Of a stretch of DNA of 64,000 nucleotides, positions 16,887-26,475 are shown piece after piece (position 1 is the stretch's first letter; every line of letters begins with the position of its first letter). Made by a program: the position numbers and the translations under genes. The DNA is taken from contig NZ_KE124774.1 in assembly GCF_000188155.2 (NCBI RefSeq), positions 3,736,934 to 3,800,933 of the forward strand, read 5' to 3'. Source of the stretch: Methylocystis sp. ATCC 49242. GTDB lineage: Bacteria; Pseudomonadota; Alphaproteobacteria; Rhizobiales; Beijerinckiaceae. The notes under the pieces are model-generated. The model was not told the origin of the DNA. It worked only from the letters and a program-made list of their open reading frames with translations, and made no database searches.

Positions 16887-18382
16887 CAGCGCTCTTATGT
16901 CCGCAGTCAACAATTTTGACGAGCGACTTCGCGCCACGGGCAGCAGCGTCAAGGGAAGGTTATCGCGCAGGGGTAGGGACTGGATCTGAAAGACGTCGGT
17001 GATCAAGCTCTTATGCGCGGGTTGGTTACCGCATTCCCGAAAATGCGTCTGGGGCTTTCCCTATCTTACATCGGGCGTCGGCTGTCGCCGGCCACAAAGC
17101 GTCTGACGGGTATTCCCCTGCCGTGATCCAGTCCCCGCCCATGCGCGAGCGGACAATCAACCGTCGCTTAGGCGACTTGCGCCTCCTTTGCGATGCACCA
17201 CATGAAGCCAACGAGTTCCCGCGCAATTGCAACGCAGACGACGGTTGTCTTTTTGCCGCGTGCGCTGAGTGCGCGATAGCGAGCTGTAAGGCGACTCTGC
17301 GCTTTCCACGCGATCTCCCTTACGCGCGGCGGCGCGGCTTCAATTTTGTAGAGCTTCTCTTTTCCGACCCTTGGCGGATGACGGTAGGTCCAGGCGCTTT
17401 CAATCAGCAGATGCCGGACACGTCCGTTGTCGGCCTTGGTGATGCCGCCGCGACGAACCGTGTCACCCGTCGAGCGTTCACTCGGGGTCAAGCCGAGATA
17501 GCCCATAAGCTGACGCGGATTATCGAAACGGCTTAAATCACCGAGCTCCGTGGCGCAGGTGACTGCCACAAGCAGATCAATCCCGCGTAATGTCAGGAGC
17601 GCCCGGACCACAGGCGCCAGCGACCATTGGGGTATGAACTCTTTGATCGCCGCCTCGAGCCGCTCCGCGCGCTCCTTGGAGATTCTCACGGCTTCGACCA
17701 TCTCCTGCAGCGCGATCTGATGGGCTGGATGATCAAACTTTTGTTCTTGCAGCCAACGAAGATGACGAGCGCCCCAAGTCGTTTTGCGCGGAAAAATCCG
17801 ACCGTGACGGAGCATGAATGCGCTCACCTGCTGACGATGCACACGCAGTGTTTCAACCGCGGCGGATCGAGCGCGCACCAGATCGCGCATCGCTTCATGG
17901 CTTTCGTCCGGCGCCCACACAGCAGTCAATTCCCCGGCTCGAAGCAACTTGGCGAGCGCAACGGCGTCGCGCCGGTTGGTCTTGACCCGATCGCCTGGCT
18001 TGCGCGGAATGAGCGAGGGCGCCACGACGGAGCAAGCGAACCCCATGGAAATGATGAGCCGGTGCAGGCCGTAGCCGGTCGGTCCGGCTTCATAACAAAA
18101 ATGTGCCTGCGGGTGTTTGGCGGTAATGCGCTTGATCAAGCGACGCATACTGTCGACGGAGGAGTCAACTTCACCGACATAACGCACCTCGCCGCTGCGT
18201 CCCTCCGTGGCGACGGCAATCGCATTGCGCGCCTTCGAAACGTCGATCCCAACAAAAATTTCTGTAGACCGCTCCATGGCTCGCTCTCCTGCGCTGAGGC
18301 TCGGCTCGGAACACCGAGCAACCCTCGCTCGCACAGCGTAGAGCGAGCTACCTCAGTCGCAGAAGCGGACATACGGCCTTAC
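16887..18382 (-). mobile_element. IS110/IS1111-type element, right copy (inverted)
   Basis: Inverted duplicate of 13445-14940; coordinates of matching positions add to 31827, and the encoded transposases are identical. The element proper is about 16893-18377, bounded by CAGCGC (inner half of the IS66 repeat) and CTTAC (outer half). Its outer flank differs from that of the left copy immediately after CTTAC, so the shared repeat ends exactly at the IS66 terminal sequence. Confidence 0.85.
17168..18277 (-). CDS. IS110-family (IS1111 group) DEDD transposase, copy 2
   Basis: The 369-residue product is identical to the one at 13550-14659, with the same start choice (ATG at 18277 behind the leader structure 18294-18356). 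All DEDD residues (GIDVSK, YEAGPTG, NRRDAVALA) and the serine of PSERSTGD are retained. The lack of divergence implies a recent second insertion or gene conversion between the two copies. Confidence 0.93.
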   Translation of the reverse strand: MERSTEIFVGIDVSKARNAIAVATEGRSGEVRYVGEVDSSVDSMRRLIKRITAKHPQAHFCYEAGPTGYGLHRLIISMGFACSVVAPSLIPRKPGDRVKTNRRDAVALAKLLRAGELTAVWAPDESHEAMRDLVRARSAAVETLRVHRQQVSAFMLRHGRIFPRKTTWGARHLRWLQEQKFDHPAHQIALQEMVEAVRISKERAERLEAAIKEFIPQWSLAPVVRALLTLRGIDLLVAVTCATELGDLSRFDNPRQLMGYLGLTPSERSTGDTVRRGGITKADNGRVRHLLIESAWTYRHPPRVGKEKLYKIEAAPPRVREIAWKAQSRLTARYRALSARGKKTTVVCVAIARELVGFMWCIAKEAQVA

Positions 18383-19230
18383 GGCGCCGGCATCGGTCGC
18401 GCGCCGTTTCCGCAGGCCCGCCGGGGGTGGGAATTTCCCTATCCCGCCGATGAGATCCGTCAGCGGTCGCAGTGAAGATGAGGTTCATAGACCCATCCCC
18501 GTTTGCCCCCCTCGAGCGGAGCAACATCAACCCATAGGCTCGAGTCAACGTATGTCTTATCCGGAATTTCAGCCGGGGGTGCGCTGATCACGCGGCGATC
18601 GTCCACCCGAGGCGCTCCGTGTGACAAGGAAAACAAAGGGAAATCAGAGCCATCTGCGCTTCGTTGAGCAAAAACAAATCGCCCGTCAACGCCTCCCTGT
18701 CCGGAGGCCTCGAATCACATCTCAAGCAAAATTGATGGGTCCCGAGCCTGACGCGAAATGGCGGCTGAATATCAGAATATATAATAAAAACATTACGCTA
18801 TAAAGCTAAAAATTACTTGCTCGGCGTCTGCTTCAATTCTGAAAAACGCGCAAGCAGTGGGCAGATGTCGCTAACGAAAGGGCTGTGTTTCGACGTTTTC
18901 TGGCTTGTCCTGCGACCTGCATGCTTGGGGGCGGTTCAGCGGCCTCAAACGGAACCCCGTTCACCATGACACGGGGAGAAGTTGCCGGCCTTCGCCATCA
19001 GACTCAGGCCGAGGCTATTGCGGCATCCAAAGGCGGCGTATGCTTTGCGGGTCGTTGACATTGGACACGAGAATCGTATTATCGTTCCGGCACAACGAAG
19101 TTTCGGTTGAGCCCCCACAAGGAATCTTGCTGAAGATACATGGTAACTGATCGGGACATCGACGCAATAGAAAGATAATTTTGAAGCTATTGCGCGTAGG
19201 ATATCTAACCGTTTACCTTCGAGTTACCTG
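18383..19230. other. Junk region with an IS5-like transposase fragment
   Basis: No intact gene is seen over about 850 bp. On the minus strand (about 18477-18650) a frame reads FVFAQRSADGSDFPLF and then HGAPRVDDRRVISA, which matches the start of IS5-group transposases (GxPRVDDRRVISG...). It then runs into unrelated sequence containing VDVAPLEGGKRGWVYEP before a stop. This looks like two fused remnants. The rest, up to the methyltransferase remnant, is unassigned. Confidence 0.4.
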
Positions 19231-20018
19231 TTGGCCGAGCCACTAAACTCTTACGGAAAGTTGAATAAGGGCGTTATGCAACCTCCTGTAAACGCTTTGA
19301 CCGAACGGTATGCCATCTATGACCAAATCGACCGTATACCGGGTTGGCTTAATAAGACGACAGCTCACAGAACGATGGTATTCTCCGCTGGTAGGCCGAA
19401 CAAGGTATCACGGGAAACCTTCTCGAGATAGGTGTTTTCTGTGGCAAATACTTTGCGGTTTTGGTCAATTCCGCGATAGCAACCAATTCTACCGCGCTGG
19501 GTATTGATACGTTCCAGTATTCGGCGGAGCAGCGCGTGGTGGATGAGCTTGGTAGGGTATTCGGCCCTGACGGCAAAAAGTCCTTCGCGATTTGGCGGTG
19601 GCAATCATCCAGCGTGACGCCGCACGAGATTGCGGCGGCCATCCAGCAGCCCCGCTTCATTAGCATCGATGGGGCGCATGACTTCGAAAATGTGTATCGT
19701 GACCTTCTTCTTTGCGAGCAGGTTCTGGGATCTGAAGGCCTCATCGCCGTGGATGATTTCCTCAATCCGCTGACTATTGGCGTTAGTCAGGCTGTAAACG
19801 CATTTTTGAGCACGCCGCGCGCTGTCGTCCCTGTGGCCTATATTTCCAACAAATTGTTTCTCGCGCACCGATCAAACGAGGACCGGTACCGGTCCGCCAT
19901 CGAGAGCATGATCATGGAAGGTGATGAGCCGCAAAGCGTGAACTTCCGCACGAACATTCAGAAGGGCAGGCATAACGTCGAGCAGGACTTCCATGGCCAT
20001 AAGATCGTCCTTTCATAG
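19231..20018 (+). pseudogene. Decayed class I SAM-dependent methyltransferase
   Basis: The reading frame is open from 19398 to 20018, but no ATG, GTG or TTG precedes the TTG at 19461. The SAM-binding motif I, NLLEIGVFCGKYFAVLVNS (about 19410-19470), therefore lies upstream of the first usable start. An apparent N-terminal piece, RYAIYDQIDRIPGWLNKTTA, is in a different frame at about 19300-19365, so at least one frameshift or deletion separates them. Downstream the fold continues normally: FISIDGAHDFENVYRDL, SEGLIAVDDFLNP, VPVAYISNKLFLAHR. This is the Methyltransf_24 type often found in glycan and natural-product loci. The sulfotransferase-like gene follows 11 nt later, so the two were probably co-transcribed. 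Loss of function is likely but not certain. Confidence 0.7.
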
Positions 20019-20029
20019 CGATTGAGGTC

Positions 20030-20872
20030 ATGAAACCGATTCTGTACCTTCACGTTGGTGTACATAAAACCGGCACCACGGCGATACAAAAGTTCCTCTT
20101 CGACTACGCTGATCGACTGAACGAGGCTGGCATCTTCCGTCCGGTCACGGGCGCGCTCGATAACGCCGTGAGCTGGGGTCATCATGAACTCGCCTGGACG
20201 CTTCGGGATGGAGACAAAAGCGGCCTCTGGCGCAAGGCGCGCATGGAAATCGCTGGCAAAAAAGCAGTCGTTAGCTCCGAAGAATTTTGTCTTATTCGCG
20301 GCGCCCATTCCTATGCCCCTGTGAGGGATGCTTTTGACGGATGGTCGATTCGACCCATCTGTTATGTGCAACGTCAGGATCAACTGCTCGAGTCAATATA
20401 TAACCACCATGTCAAGTCTCTCGGCGAAACCGAAGACATACAAAGCTTTGCCAAGAGGCTTGGAAGGCGATTGGACTACAAGCAATTCATCGACACCCTT
20501 GAAGGGGTCTTTGGGCAAGGTTCCGTAACGGTGCGCGTTTATGGCAAGCGCGAGTTCGATGATCTCTTTGACGACTTTCTCCTCCAGCTTGGCGTGATTG
20601 GCGCAGGTTGGAACCGGCCTGCCACCGCAGTGAATCCGGGTCTCTCTTCCGACGGCGTGCGTCTCATGCTCAAGGCAAACCGGGCTCTAAAAGACGCGCC
20701 AGACGCGTTGAAGCGATCTCGCGCCCAAATCATGCGCGAGCAGAGCGCACCGGCATTTGCTGCTTACGACATCCTCAGCGCGGACGAGCGGGAGCAGTTG
20801 ATGAAGCGCTTCCAAGCGGATAACGACGAAATCGCATCCCGATTCTTGGGACGAAGCCGCCTCTTTGACTGA
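20030..20872 (+). CDS. Sulfotransferase-family-like P-loop protein
   Basis: The protein is 280 residues. It opens MKPILYLHVGVHKTGTTAIQ, where HKTGTT is the 5'-phosphosulfate (PAPS) binding loop of carbohydrate sulfotransferases. A second element, VVSSEEFCL, then ICYVQRQDQLLESIYNHHVK, corresponds to the 3'-phosphate binding region (the 'R...S.Y' pattern). Residues 140-190 (FAKRLGRRLDYKQFID...) and VTVRVYGKREF follow, as in the bacterial LPS- or exopolysaccharide-associated group. It probably transfers sulfate to a surface glycan in the cytoplasm or at the inner membrane. Acceptor and actual sulfotransferase activity are inferred. Its neighbours, a methyltransferase remnant and GT2-GT4 fusions, support a glycan role. 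Confidence 0.75.
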   Translation: MKPILYLHVGVHKTGTTAIQKFLFDYADRLNEAGIFRPVTGALDNAVSWGHHELAWTLRDGDKSGLWRKARMEIAGKKAVVSSEEFCLIRGAHSYAPVRDAFDGWSIRPICYVQRQDQLLESIYNHHVKSLGETEDIQSFAKRLGRRLDYKQFIDTLEGVFGQGSVTVRVYGKREFDDLFDDFLLQLGVIGAGWNRPATAVNPGLSSDGVRLMLKANRALKDAPDALKRSRAQIMREQSAPAFAAYDILSADEREQLMKRFQADNDEIASRFLGRSRLFD

Positions 20873-21478
20873 GGTGGGGCGGGGCCTTGACACTTCGCAG
20901 GCTGATTATGGCAAAGCCATCTTCAGCAAGTGCGGATGACGGTGACCGCCTATAACTTTGGTGGATTGCGAGGCGCTGTGCGACACACGTCCCGTTGGAT
21001 AGGCTCACTATTCCCCCTCCCTATGGGGTCTCTTGCCCTCAAAGGGCCGCAATAGGCCAGGATTTTAACCGAAACGGGGCTTTTTCGTTGATCAAACAGA
21101 GTGTTCGGGCGCGATGTGCTTCACTTCAGAACCCTCGGACAGCGACGGGGTTCGCGGGCGTGAAGCACAGTTGAGGAGCTCACAAGGTTCCTCGAGCATA
21201 ATACTTCGGGGCGACAGCAGCATTTTTTACGCCGACGCCAAGCGATTTTTGTTGCCAATCAATTGAAAATGCAGAGGCTTGTTGATATCGCCAAGTTGTG
21301 GCAATAAAGAATCCGTGTTTGGGAGGACTGGCAATGTGCCGACTAAATTGGCGCGCAACCAAAAGACCGCTTCATTGAAGACGCTCCTATGCATTCAGGC
21401 CCTTTCATGAGTCGCCGGTTTGTGTTGGATGCGCCCAAAAGGATCCCTTCCCTGGAAGCGATCTACAAGCGCCCGGGA
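20873..21478. other. Intergenic region, no recognised gene
   Basis: I see no supported gene over about 600 bp on either strand. A weak hairpin-plus-T element (GAAACGGGGCTTTTTCG) near 21070-21086 might end the sulfotransferase transcript. The composition is mixed and is probably recombination debris. Confidence 0.4.
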
Positions 21479-22515
21479 TCACTGGTGCGCGAAGCACGAT
21501 TTGAGCCGTTTCTGGTGAAACTTGGACTTTGTCCATCCGAGCCGTCCGTCGTTTTGGTTGCAACCGACGGTCAATGCGTCGATATCAGCGACGAGTTCCT
21601 CGACGCTGGTGAAGGAGGGCCCGTCGAGCGATTTCCGGGCCGGAATCGAGAATCAGATTTCGATCTGATCGAGCCGGGAGGCAGGGTAGGTCTTTAATGG
21701 AGATACAGGTTCTTGTGGCGCTTCAGCCACATGTCGCGCCAGGGCTTGTGTGTGGATAGATTGTCGAGGATCACATGGATTACTCGCTCCGGATACGCGG
21801 CGACGAGATTGTTCATGAAGTTGAGGAAATCGATGCGCCTGCATCTTTTGTAATGGCGGCAGACAACTTCGCCGCTCGAACGATCGAGGGAGGCGAACAG
21901 CATAGCGGTCACATGGCGCTTGTAATCATAAGGTTGTGCGGTCATGACGTGACTATTGGGCTGCTTCGAATAACCCTGCTAAGCGTCGAGCGTCTGGATC
22001 GACGTGCTTTCGTTGACCGCCAGCGCGATGGCGTTCCTGGGGGGCGCCATGTAGAGCCCGATGATTTCGGCCGCCTTGCTAATGCACTCGGGGTCGTTGC
22101 TTTCGCACCACGATTTGCGGCCGGACACGTAGATATCGTCGGCGCGCAAGTAGCGCCAAACATTTTGCGCGCGCACATCGCCGAGCGCTCTGGCGATGAG
22201 TGGTCCCGTCCAGTTGGCGTAGCCCTCCGGCGGGTTCGCGTCGCGCAGCGACCGAATGCGGCGGTCCGTCTCGACCCCGTATTCGGACTCGGCGCCGCGC
22301 TTGCCAACCTCCGAAAAGCCAGCGAGGCGGTTCCTCGCATAGCGCACGGGCCACTTCGACGCCGTTCCGGTCGTGCAACCGAGCGCGCGCCCAATCACCC
22401 GCGTCGCCGCGCCATCGACAGCTCTCAGCACGATTTGCGCCTTCACTCGCGAGCGGCGTTCCGTCCTGATCGAGCGCGCCAAGCCCTCCAGTTCGGCGCG
22501 TTCATCACAAGGCAA
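21479..22515 (-). pseudogene. Decayed IS630-family transposase
   Basis: Read on the minus strand from 22515, the frame gives an IS630 N-terminus (LARSIRTERRSRVKAQIVLRA, an HTH with GRALGCTTGTASKW). It continues to NAIALAVNESTSIQTLDA, where a TAG interrupts and the same frame resumes QGYSKQPNSHVMTAQPYDYKRH. Past VIHVILDNLSTHKPW (catalytic Asp) it meets a TAA after KNLYLH. The tail then continues in a shifted frame (RLDQIEI, stop, FSIPARKSL, VEELVADIDA, WTKSKFHQKRL) to the TGA at 21479. At least three nonsense codons and one frameshift make it inactive. The DDE signature was otherwise well preserved, so decay is moderately recent. Confidence 0.88.
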
Positions 22516-22702
22516 CGTAACCCGCGTCGCTCCATAAAGGTTGTCGATGCAGCCTTGAATTACTTCTCACCGAAGTGCGACAGTGGCTACTAGTGCGGGG
22601 TCCCGCTATGGCGGCGCGTGACGCCGATCAAATTCCACTAGAGGAATTTGCGGAAAACTAGCTGAGCAACTCGGATGCGTCTTACCTTGGAGGAGATCGC
22701 CA

Positions 22703-23113
22703 GTGATATTCACTGAATTAAATAGACTTTATGCCAAGGTCGTCTATGGGGACAAGCAGCCCGAGTATATCGTTCCTGGCTATCTGTTCGAAATTTTATT
22801 GAATGCGGCCGTGTCTAGCATAAGAGTCGACGAAGACTGGTATCTAGCGCGATACGAGGATGTCGGACGCGCAATTGAGGCTGGCTTTGTAAACAGCGCA
22901 GCCGAACACTATCGTCTCTATGGCTACAAGGAGAACCGGCAACCCCGGCCGATCAAGGTCGATGAGGATTTTTATCGACAGCAATACCCGGATATCGTCG
23001 CTGCGATCGAGGACAACATATTTGAATCGGGACAGCAGCACTTTGAGCGGTCAGGCTTCGCAGAAGGACGACTCCCCTACCCGAATTTCTCTTTGTTCCG
23101 AGGTGACCGATGA
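22703..23113 (+). CDS. Small protein of YPDV...GYxExRxP repeats, coupled to glycosyltransferase
   Basis: The protein is 136 residues. The GTG start at 22703 has a GGAGGAG site about 8 nt upstream. After a short N-terminus, two repeats are visible: VDEDWYLARYEDVGRAIEAG...HYRLYGYKENRQP and VDEDFYRQQYPDIVAAIEDN...HFERSGFAEGRLP. Each is about 40 residues, with a tyrosine/aspartate-rich first half and a glycine-arginine turn. The same repeat occupies the N-terminus of the next protein. The stop overlaps the next start (ATGA), so translation is coupled. The repeat is common ahead of bacterial glycosyltransferases, but its role is not established; a scaffold or glycan-contact role is a guess. Base composition is AT-richer than the backbone. 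Confidence 0.7.
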   Translation: MIFTELNRLYAKVVYGDKQPEYIVPGYLFEILLNAAVSSIRVDEDWYLARYEDVGRAIEAGFVNSAAEHYRLYGYKENRQPRPIKVDEDFYRQQYPDIVAAIEDNIFESGQQHFERSGFAEGRLPYPNFSLFRGDR

Positions 23114-26088
23114 GCAAAGCTTACTGGCGTAAACTTCTTGGTTTCGTCAATTCTTCAGGAGCCGAAGTGTTGGTCGTCGACGAGAAGTTCTATCTCGCGG
23201 CATACCCTGATGTCGTTGCGTCAGGGATATCTGCACACGATCACTTTCACAATTATGGTTGGAAGGAAGGCCGAAATCCCGCCTCCTGCTTCCACACGTT
23301 ATATTATGCAAAAAAGAATATGCCGGGTGGCCAACTTTCTATGAATCCTCTGTTGCATTACGCGCAACTTGGAAAAAAGACTGCCACTGCTCCAAAAACG
23401 CCGGCTGAATGGCTGGAAATACAAAAAAAAGAAATTGCCTATCTTTTCGATGAAACATTTTACAAGCGACAATATGGGCCTATGCTCAGCTGGCTTGAGC
23501 CTATTGATCACTACTTAGAATCCGGCTGGAAGCAGGGTTTCAATCCTCGAGAGGATTTCGACACGCAACAATATGTTGCGCTCAACTCCTTTCTTACCAA
23601 CTCAGATATCAATCCATTTTATCACTTCATCGTAACCGCAGAAAATTCGCGCACGCAAGCAGCGTCGTCGACACAAATGGGCGGCGACCAGGAATCAGTC
23701 GCAAGAGAAGCCGAAAGGATGGAGCTGATAACGGCGATTGCTCCACATTTCGATGCGCGATTTTATTGCGATGAAAATCCAGACATCGCAAGGGCTAAGG
23801 TTAATCCGGTCAGTCACTACGTTGACTATGGCTGGAAGGAAGGGCGTAACCCAACTGCGTATTTTTGGACTAATTATTACCTGTCCAGCCATCCCGAAGT
23901 TAAGTTGGCGGGCGTGAATCCATTTCATCACTATCTGCGCCATGGACGGCAGAATGGCTTGAAGCCCAATCCTATGGGTGTGGAACGATGGTCGCGTCCT
24001 GTCGCCCCCACGGACGAACAATGGGCAAAGCTGGCGCCCATGACAGACCAAGAACACCTCAATGTAAGCGTAATCGTGCCTGTCTATAAAGGCTACGATG
24101 ATTCTTTGGCCGCGATTTATTCTGCTCTTTGTAATCCGCAGAAATGTAAATTTGATCTTATTGTCGTTAACGACAAGAGCCCCGAGTCAAACCTGACGGA
24201 AAAGCTGCGGGCTTTGGCGCAGAAAGGCTTGTTCGTGTATGTCGAAAACCCCGAAAACCTTGGTTTCGTAAAGACCGTCAACAAGGCATTGCAAATGCGG
24301 CCACACAATGACGTGGTCCTGCTCAACGCAGATACGCTCGTCTATGGCGATTGGCTCGACCGCCTGCTTCAACATGCCAAGAATGATTCGAGAGTTGCGA
24401 CTGTGACGCCGTTCTCCAACAACGCGTCAATTTGCAGTTATCCCGATACGAATCGTGCTAATTTTCTTGCACTCGAGTGCACATTAGAACAACTTGATGA
24501 GTATGCGAGCGTTTCTAATAAGGGACGAAGCACGCGCGTGCCGACGGGCGTCGGATTCTGTTTCTATATGCGTAGATCCGTTATCGATGAAATCGGCGAT
24601 TTCGATCTCGTTTTCGGCCGAGGCTATGGCGAGGAGAACGACTTCTGTATGCGCGCCTTAAAAGCCGGTTACAAGAATCTATTCGCGCATGACGTTTTCG
24701 TCTATCACAGTGGTCAGGTCTCCTTCAATGAGTTTCGTGTAGAGGAGTATGAGCCCGGTCAACTTGCTCTCGCAAGGAAGCATCCGGACTATCAGTCTCA
24801 GGTCAGCGCGTTCATCCACGCCGATTCTGCGCTCGACGCTCGTATGCGACTCGATCTTTATCGATTAGCGCGTCATATCGGCCCTCGTTCCGCGGTCCTT
24901 ATCACGATCGAAAGTAGCGGCGGCATTCCGACCCATGTAGAACGCCTCGCTGAGCGGCTCGAAGAGTCCGGAATGACGACGGCGTTGCTTTACGTCAAAA
25001 ATGATACCGCCACTATACGTCTGTTCGATCAAGGCAAGAATATCTACTTACCTTCGCTCAGCCCGGTTAACATAAAGGCCAATGTGAACCTCATCGCAGA
25101 GTTTCTCGATTGGCTGAATCCTGAAATTGTCCACGTGCATTCGTTTGCGATCGTTAATTGGACTTCAGCGAATCTTTTGATGAAGATGCTTTGCGACAGG
25201 TCGGGCCCGTTCTTCGTTACACTGCATGATTATGACTCGATCTGCCATCGTCACCATATGGTGGATCGAGAAGCTCGCTATTGCGATGTCATGACATTAG
25301 CCGATTGCCGGATTTGTGTACGAAATGACAATGCCGCCGTAGACGTCGTCGATCCCGCGGAACGAAAGGAGGCATATCGATCGTTTTTGAAACACGCGCA
25401 CCAGGTGTTCGTGCCTTCGGAGGATACTCAAAAGCGGCTATCCCACCATTTCCCCGGCCTATCGTTCGTCGTTCGTGAGCATGAGGAATCGTTTACCGAT
25501 GTCGCCTTTCTTTCGCCTCACGCCGGACGCTCAACAATTCGTGTCGTAACGATCGGCGCTATCGGAGCCCACAAAGGACGCGATGTGCTTTACTCCCTGG
25601 CGCTCGATGCAAAACTGCGCTCTTTGCCAATCGAATACTATATAGTGGGCTACTCTTCGAGCGAAGAAAAAATGCGCGAAGTAAATGTTGTGGAAACAGG
25701 GCGCTACAGTACGGTCGCCCAGTGCATATCGATGATCGAGAAGCTTGAGCCTGATTTTGCGCTGTTCCCGTCGATCTGGCCAGAGACCTATTGTTATTCG
25801 CTTTCCATCGCCTTCGCTCTCGGACTTCCACCTTTGGTGTTTGACATCGGCGCACAGGCAGATCGTGTCAAATACGAGGACTTCGGAGTGGTTTTCGATT
25901 ATGCGCTCATTCGCAACCCTGTGGCTCTAAACGACGCAATTCTTAAGCTGAACGTGTCCAATGAGTGGGCTAAGCGGCACGCCTGCACATTTCGAAGCTA
26001 CAGCAATTTCCTAGAGTCTTACTATGGCCTCAATCCGGGAAGCTCCAGAGAGAACCTGCTGTCAAATTCGGAGGTTGTCCGGCAATAA
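23110..26088 (+). CDS. Bifunctional GT2-GT4 glycosyltransferase with N-terminal repeats
   Basis: The protein is 992 residues. Residues about 22-300 hold three long 'D..FY...PD...HY..GWKEGRNP' repeats: VDEKFYLAAYPDVV...GWKEGRNP, FDETFYKRQYG...GWKQGFNP and FDARFYCDENPDIA...GWKEGRNP. A GT-A domain of family 2 starts at about 318 (VSVIVPVYKGYDDSL), with LLNADTLVYGDW near 408 and GRGYGEENDFCMRALKAGY near 503. A GT-B domain of family 4 starts at about 596 (VLITIESSGGIPTHVERLAE) and ends with ALFPSIWPETYCYSLSIAFA near 881. The two domains could add two sugars in sequence to a cytoplasmic acceptor at the inner membrane. Codon use is AT-richer than that of flanking genes, suggesting transfer. There is no TM segment. 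Confidence 0.88.
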   Translation: MSKAYWRKLLGFVNSSGAEVLVVDEKFYLAAYPDVVASGISAHDHFHNYGWKEGRNPASCFHTLYYAKKNMPGGQLSMNPLLHYAQLGKKTATAPKTPAEWLEIQKKEIAYLFDETFYKRQYGPMLSWLEPIDHYLESGWKQGFNPREDFDTQQYVALNSFLTNSDINPFYHFIVTAENSRTQAASSTQMGGDQESVAREAERMELITAIAPHFDARFYCDENPDIARAKVNPVSHYVDYGWKEGRNPTAYFWTNYYLSSHPEVKLAGVNPFHHYLRHGRQNGLKPNPMGVERWSRPVAPTDEQWAKLAPMTDQEHLNVSVIVPVYKGYDDSLAAIYSALCNPQKCKFDLIVVNDKSPESNLTEKLRALAQKGLFVYVENPENLGFVKTVNKALQMRPHNDVVLLNADTLVYGDWLDRLLQHAKNDSRVATVTPFSNNASICSYPDTNRANFLALECTLEQLDEYASVSNKGRSTRVPTGVGFCFYMRRSVIDEIGDFDLVFGRGYGEENDFCMRALKAGYKNLFAHDVFVYHSGQVSFNEFRVEEYEPGQLALARKHPDYQSQVSAFIHADSALDARMRLDLYRLARHIGPRSAVLITIESSGGIPTHVERLAERLEESGMTTALLYVKNDTATIRLFDQGKNIYLPSLSPVNIKANVNLIAEFLDWLNPEIVHVHSFAIVNWTSANLLMKMLCDRSGPFFVTLHDYDSICHRHHMVDREARYCDVMTLADCRICVRNDNAAVDVVDPAERKEAYRSFLKHAHQVFVPSEDTQKRLSHHFPGLSFVVREHEESFTDVAFLSPHAGRSTIRVVTIGAIGAHKGRDVLYSLALDAKLRSLPIEYYIVGYSSSEEKMREVNVVETGRYSTVAQCISMIEKLEPDFALFPSIWPETYCYSLSIAFALGLPPLVFDIGAQADRVKYEDFGVVFDYALIRNPVALNDAILKLNVSNEWAKRHACTFRSYSNFLESYYGLNPGSSRENLLSNSEVVRQ

Positions 26089-26475
26089 TTTGCTACTTGG
26101 GGGCGACTCCCTCCAGCGATAGGGCGCGCCTTTTTGCGGGTGACACTTGGAGAAAGAATCGAGACCAGCGCTAACGATTTTTGGAAGGACGAATTTGGGC
26201 GGTAAACCAATGGTCGTGTACGTCTGGACGCTGCGATCAAGATCGTCCCTGGTGTTGCATGGTCGACATGCGTCCGGTAGGCGAATAATGCCGCCTTGAG
26301 GCGTATCGTGGGCAAATTCTCCATGGTTCACCCCCGATGAAGAATGAACTGATCCGCCTCGAAGTATGTCTTTGGGCATGAGCTGGAGAGCGAGTATGGG
26401 GGCGAGGCGTCCTGCCGCAGCGGACTTTTATTCTTCCAGGCAGTGCGCCGAGGCCCATTGTTGACATAAAAAATA
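26089..26475. other. Intergenic region, no recognised gene
   Basis: I see no recognisable gene over about 390 bp between the first GT2-GT4 gene and the IS1595 remnant. The minus strand has an open frame with SGVNHGEFAHDTPQGG, which might be old transposase or integrase debris, but I cannot name it. Confidence 0.35.

Larger units (their letters stand above)
14935..16892 (-). mobile_element. IS66-family element, copy 1, both ends split by IS1111-type copies
   Basis: An IS66 with tnpA-tnpB-tnpC order on the minus strand. Its termini read GCGCTGCTTTCAGGCC (14935 on, tnpC side) and, on the minus strand, GCGCTGTTACGGCCCC (from 16892, tnpA side). The missing outer bases GTAAG lie beyond the two IS1111-type copies (13445-13449 and, inverted, 18378-18382), so the full terminal repeat was GTAAGCGCTG. 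IS66 ends characteristically begin GTAAGCG, as does copy 2 at 32150. The outer flanks (AGTAGATT and GGCGCCGG) do not form an 8-bp target duplication. Confidence 0.75.

Noticed and set aside
18294-18356. Palindromic cluster as a terminator for genes left of it
   Set aside because: It is the inverted copy of the IS leader structure at 13471-13533, has no U tract and belongs to the IS.
13445-18382. Composite transposon made of two IS110-type copies carrying cargo
   Set aside because: The enclosed DNA is only an IS66, and the IS ends coincide with the IS66 terminal repeats, so targeted insertion into IS66 is the simpler reading.
21389-21697. Plus-strand 102-codon frame
   Set aside because: It overlaps the end of the decayed IS630 transposase in antisense and has no ribosome site or recognisable domain.
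22920-26088. Repeats in glycosyltransferase genes as a DNA-level repeat or CRISPR-like array
   Set aside because: The repetition is in protein sequence with diverged codons and about 120-bp periods; no conserved short DNA repeat or spacer is present.
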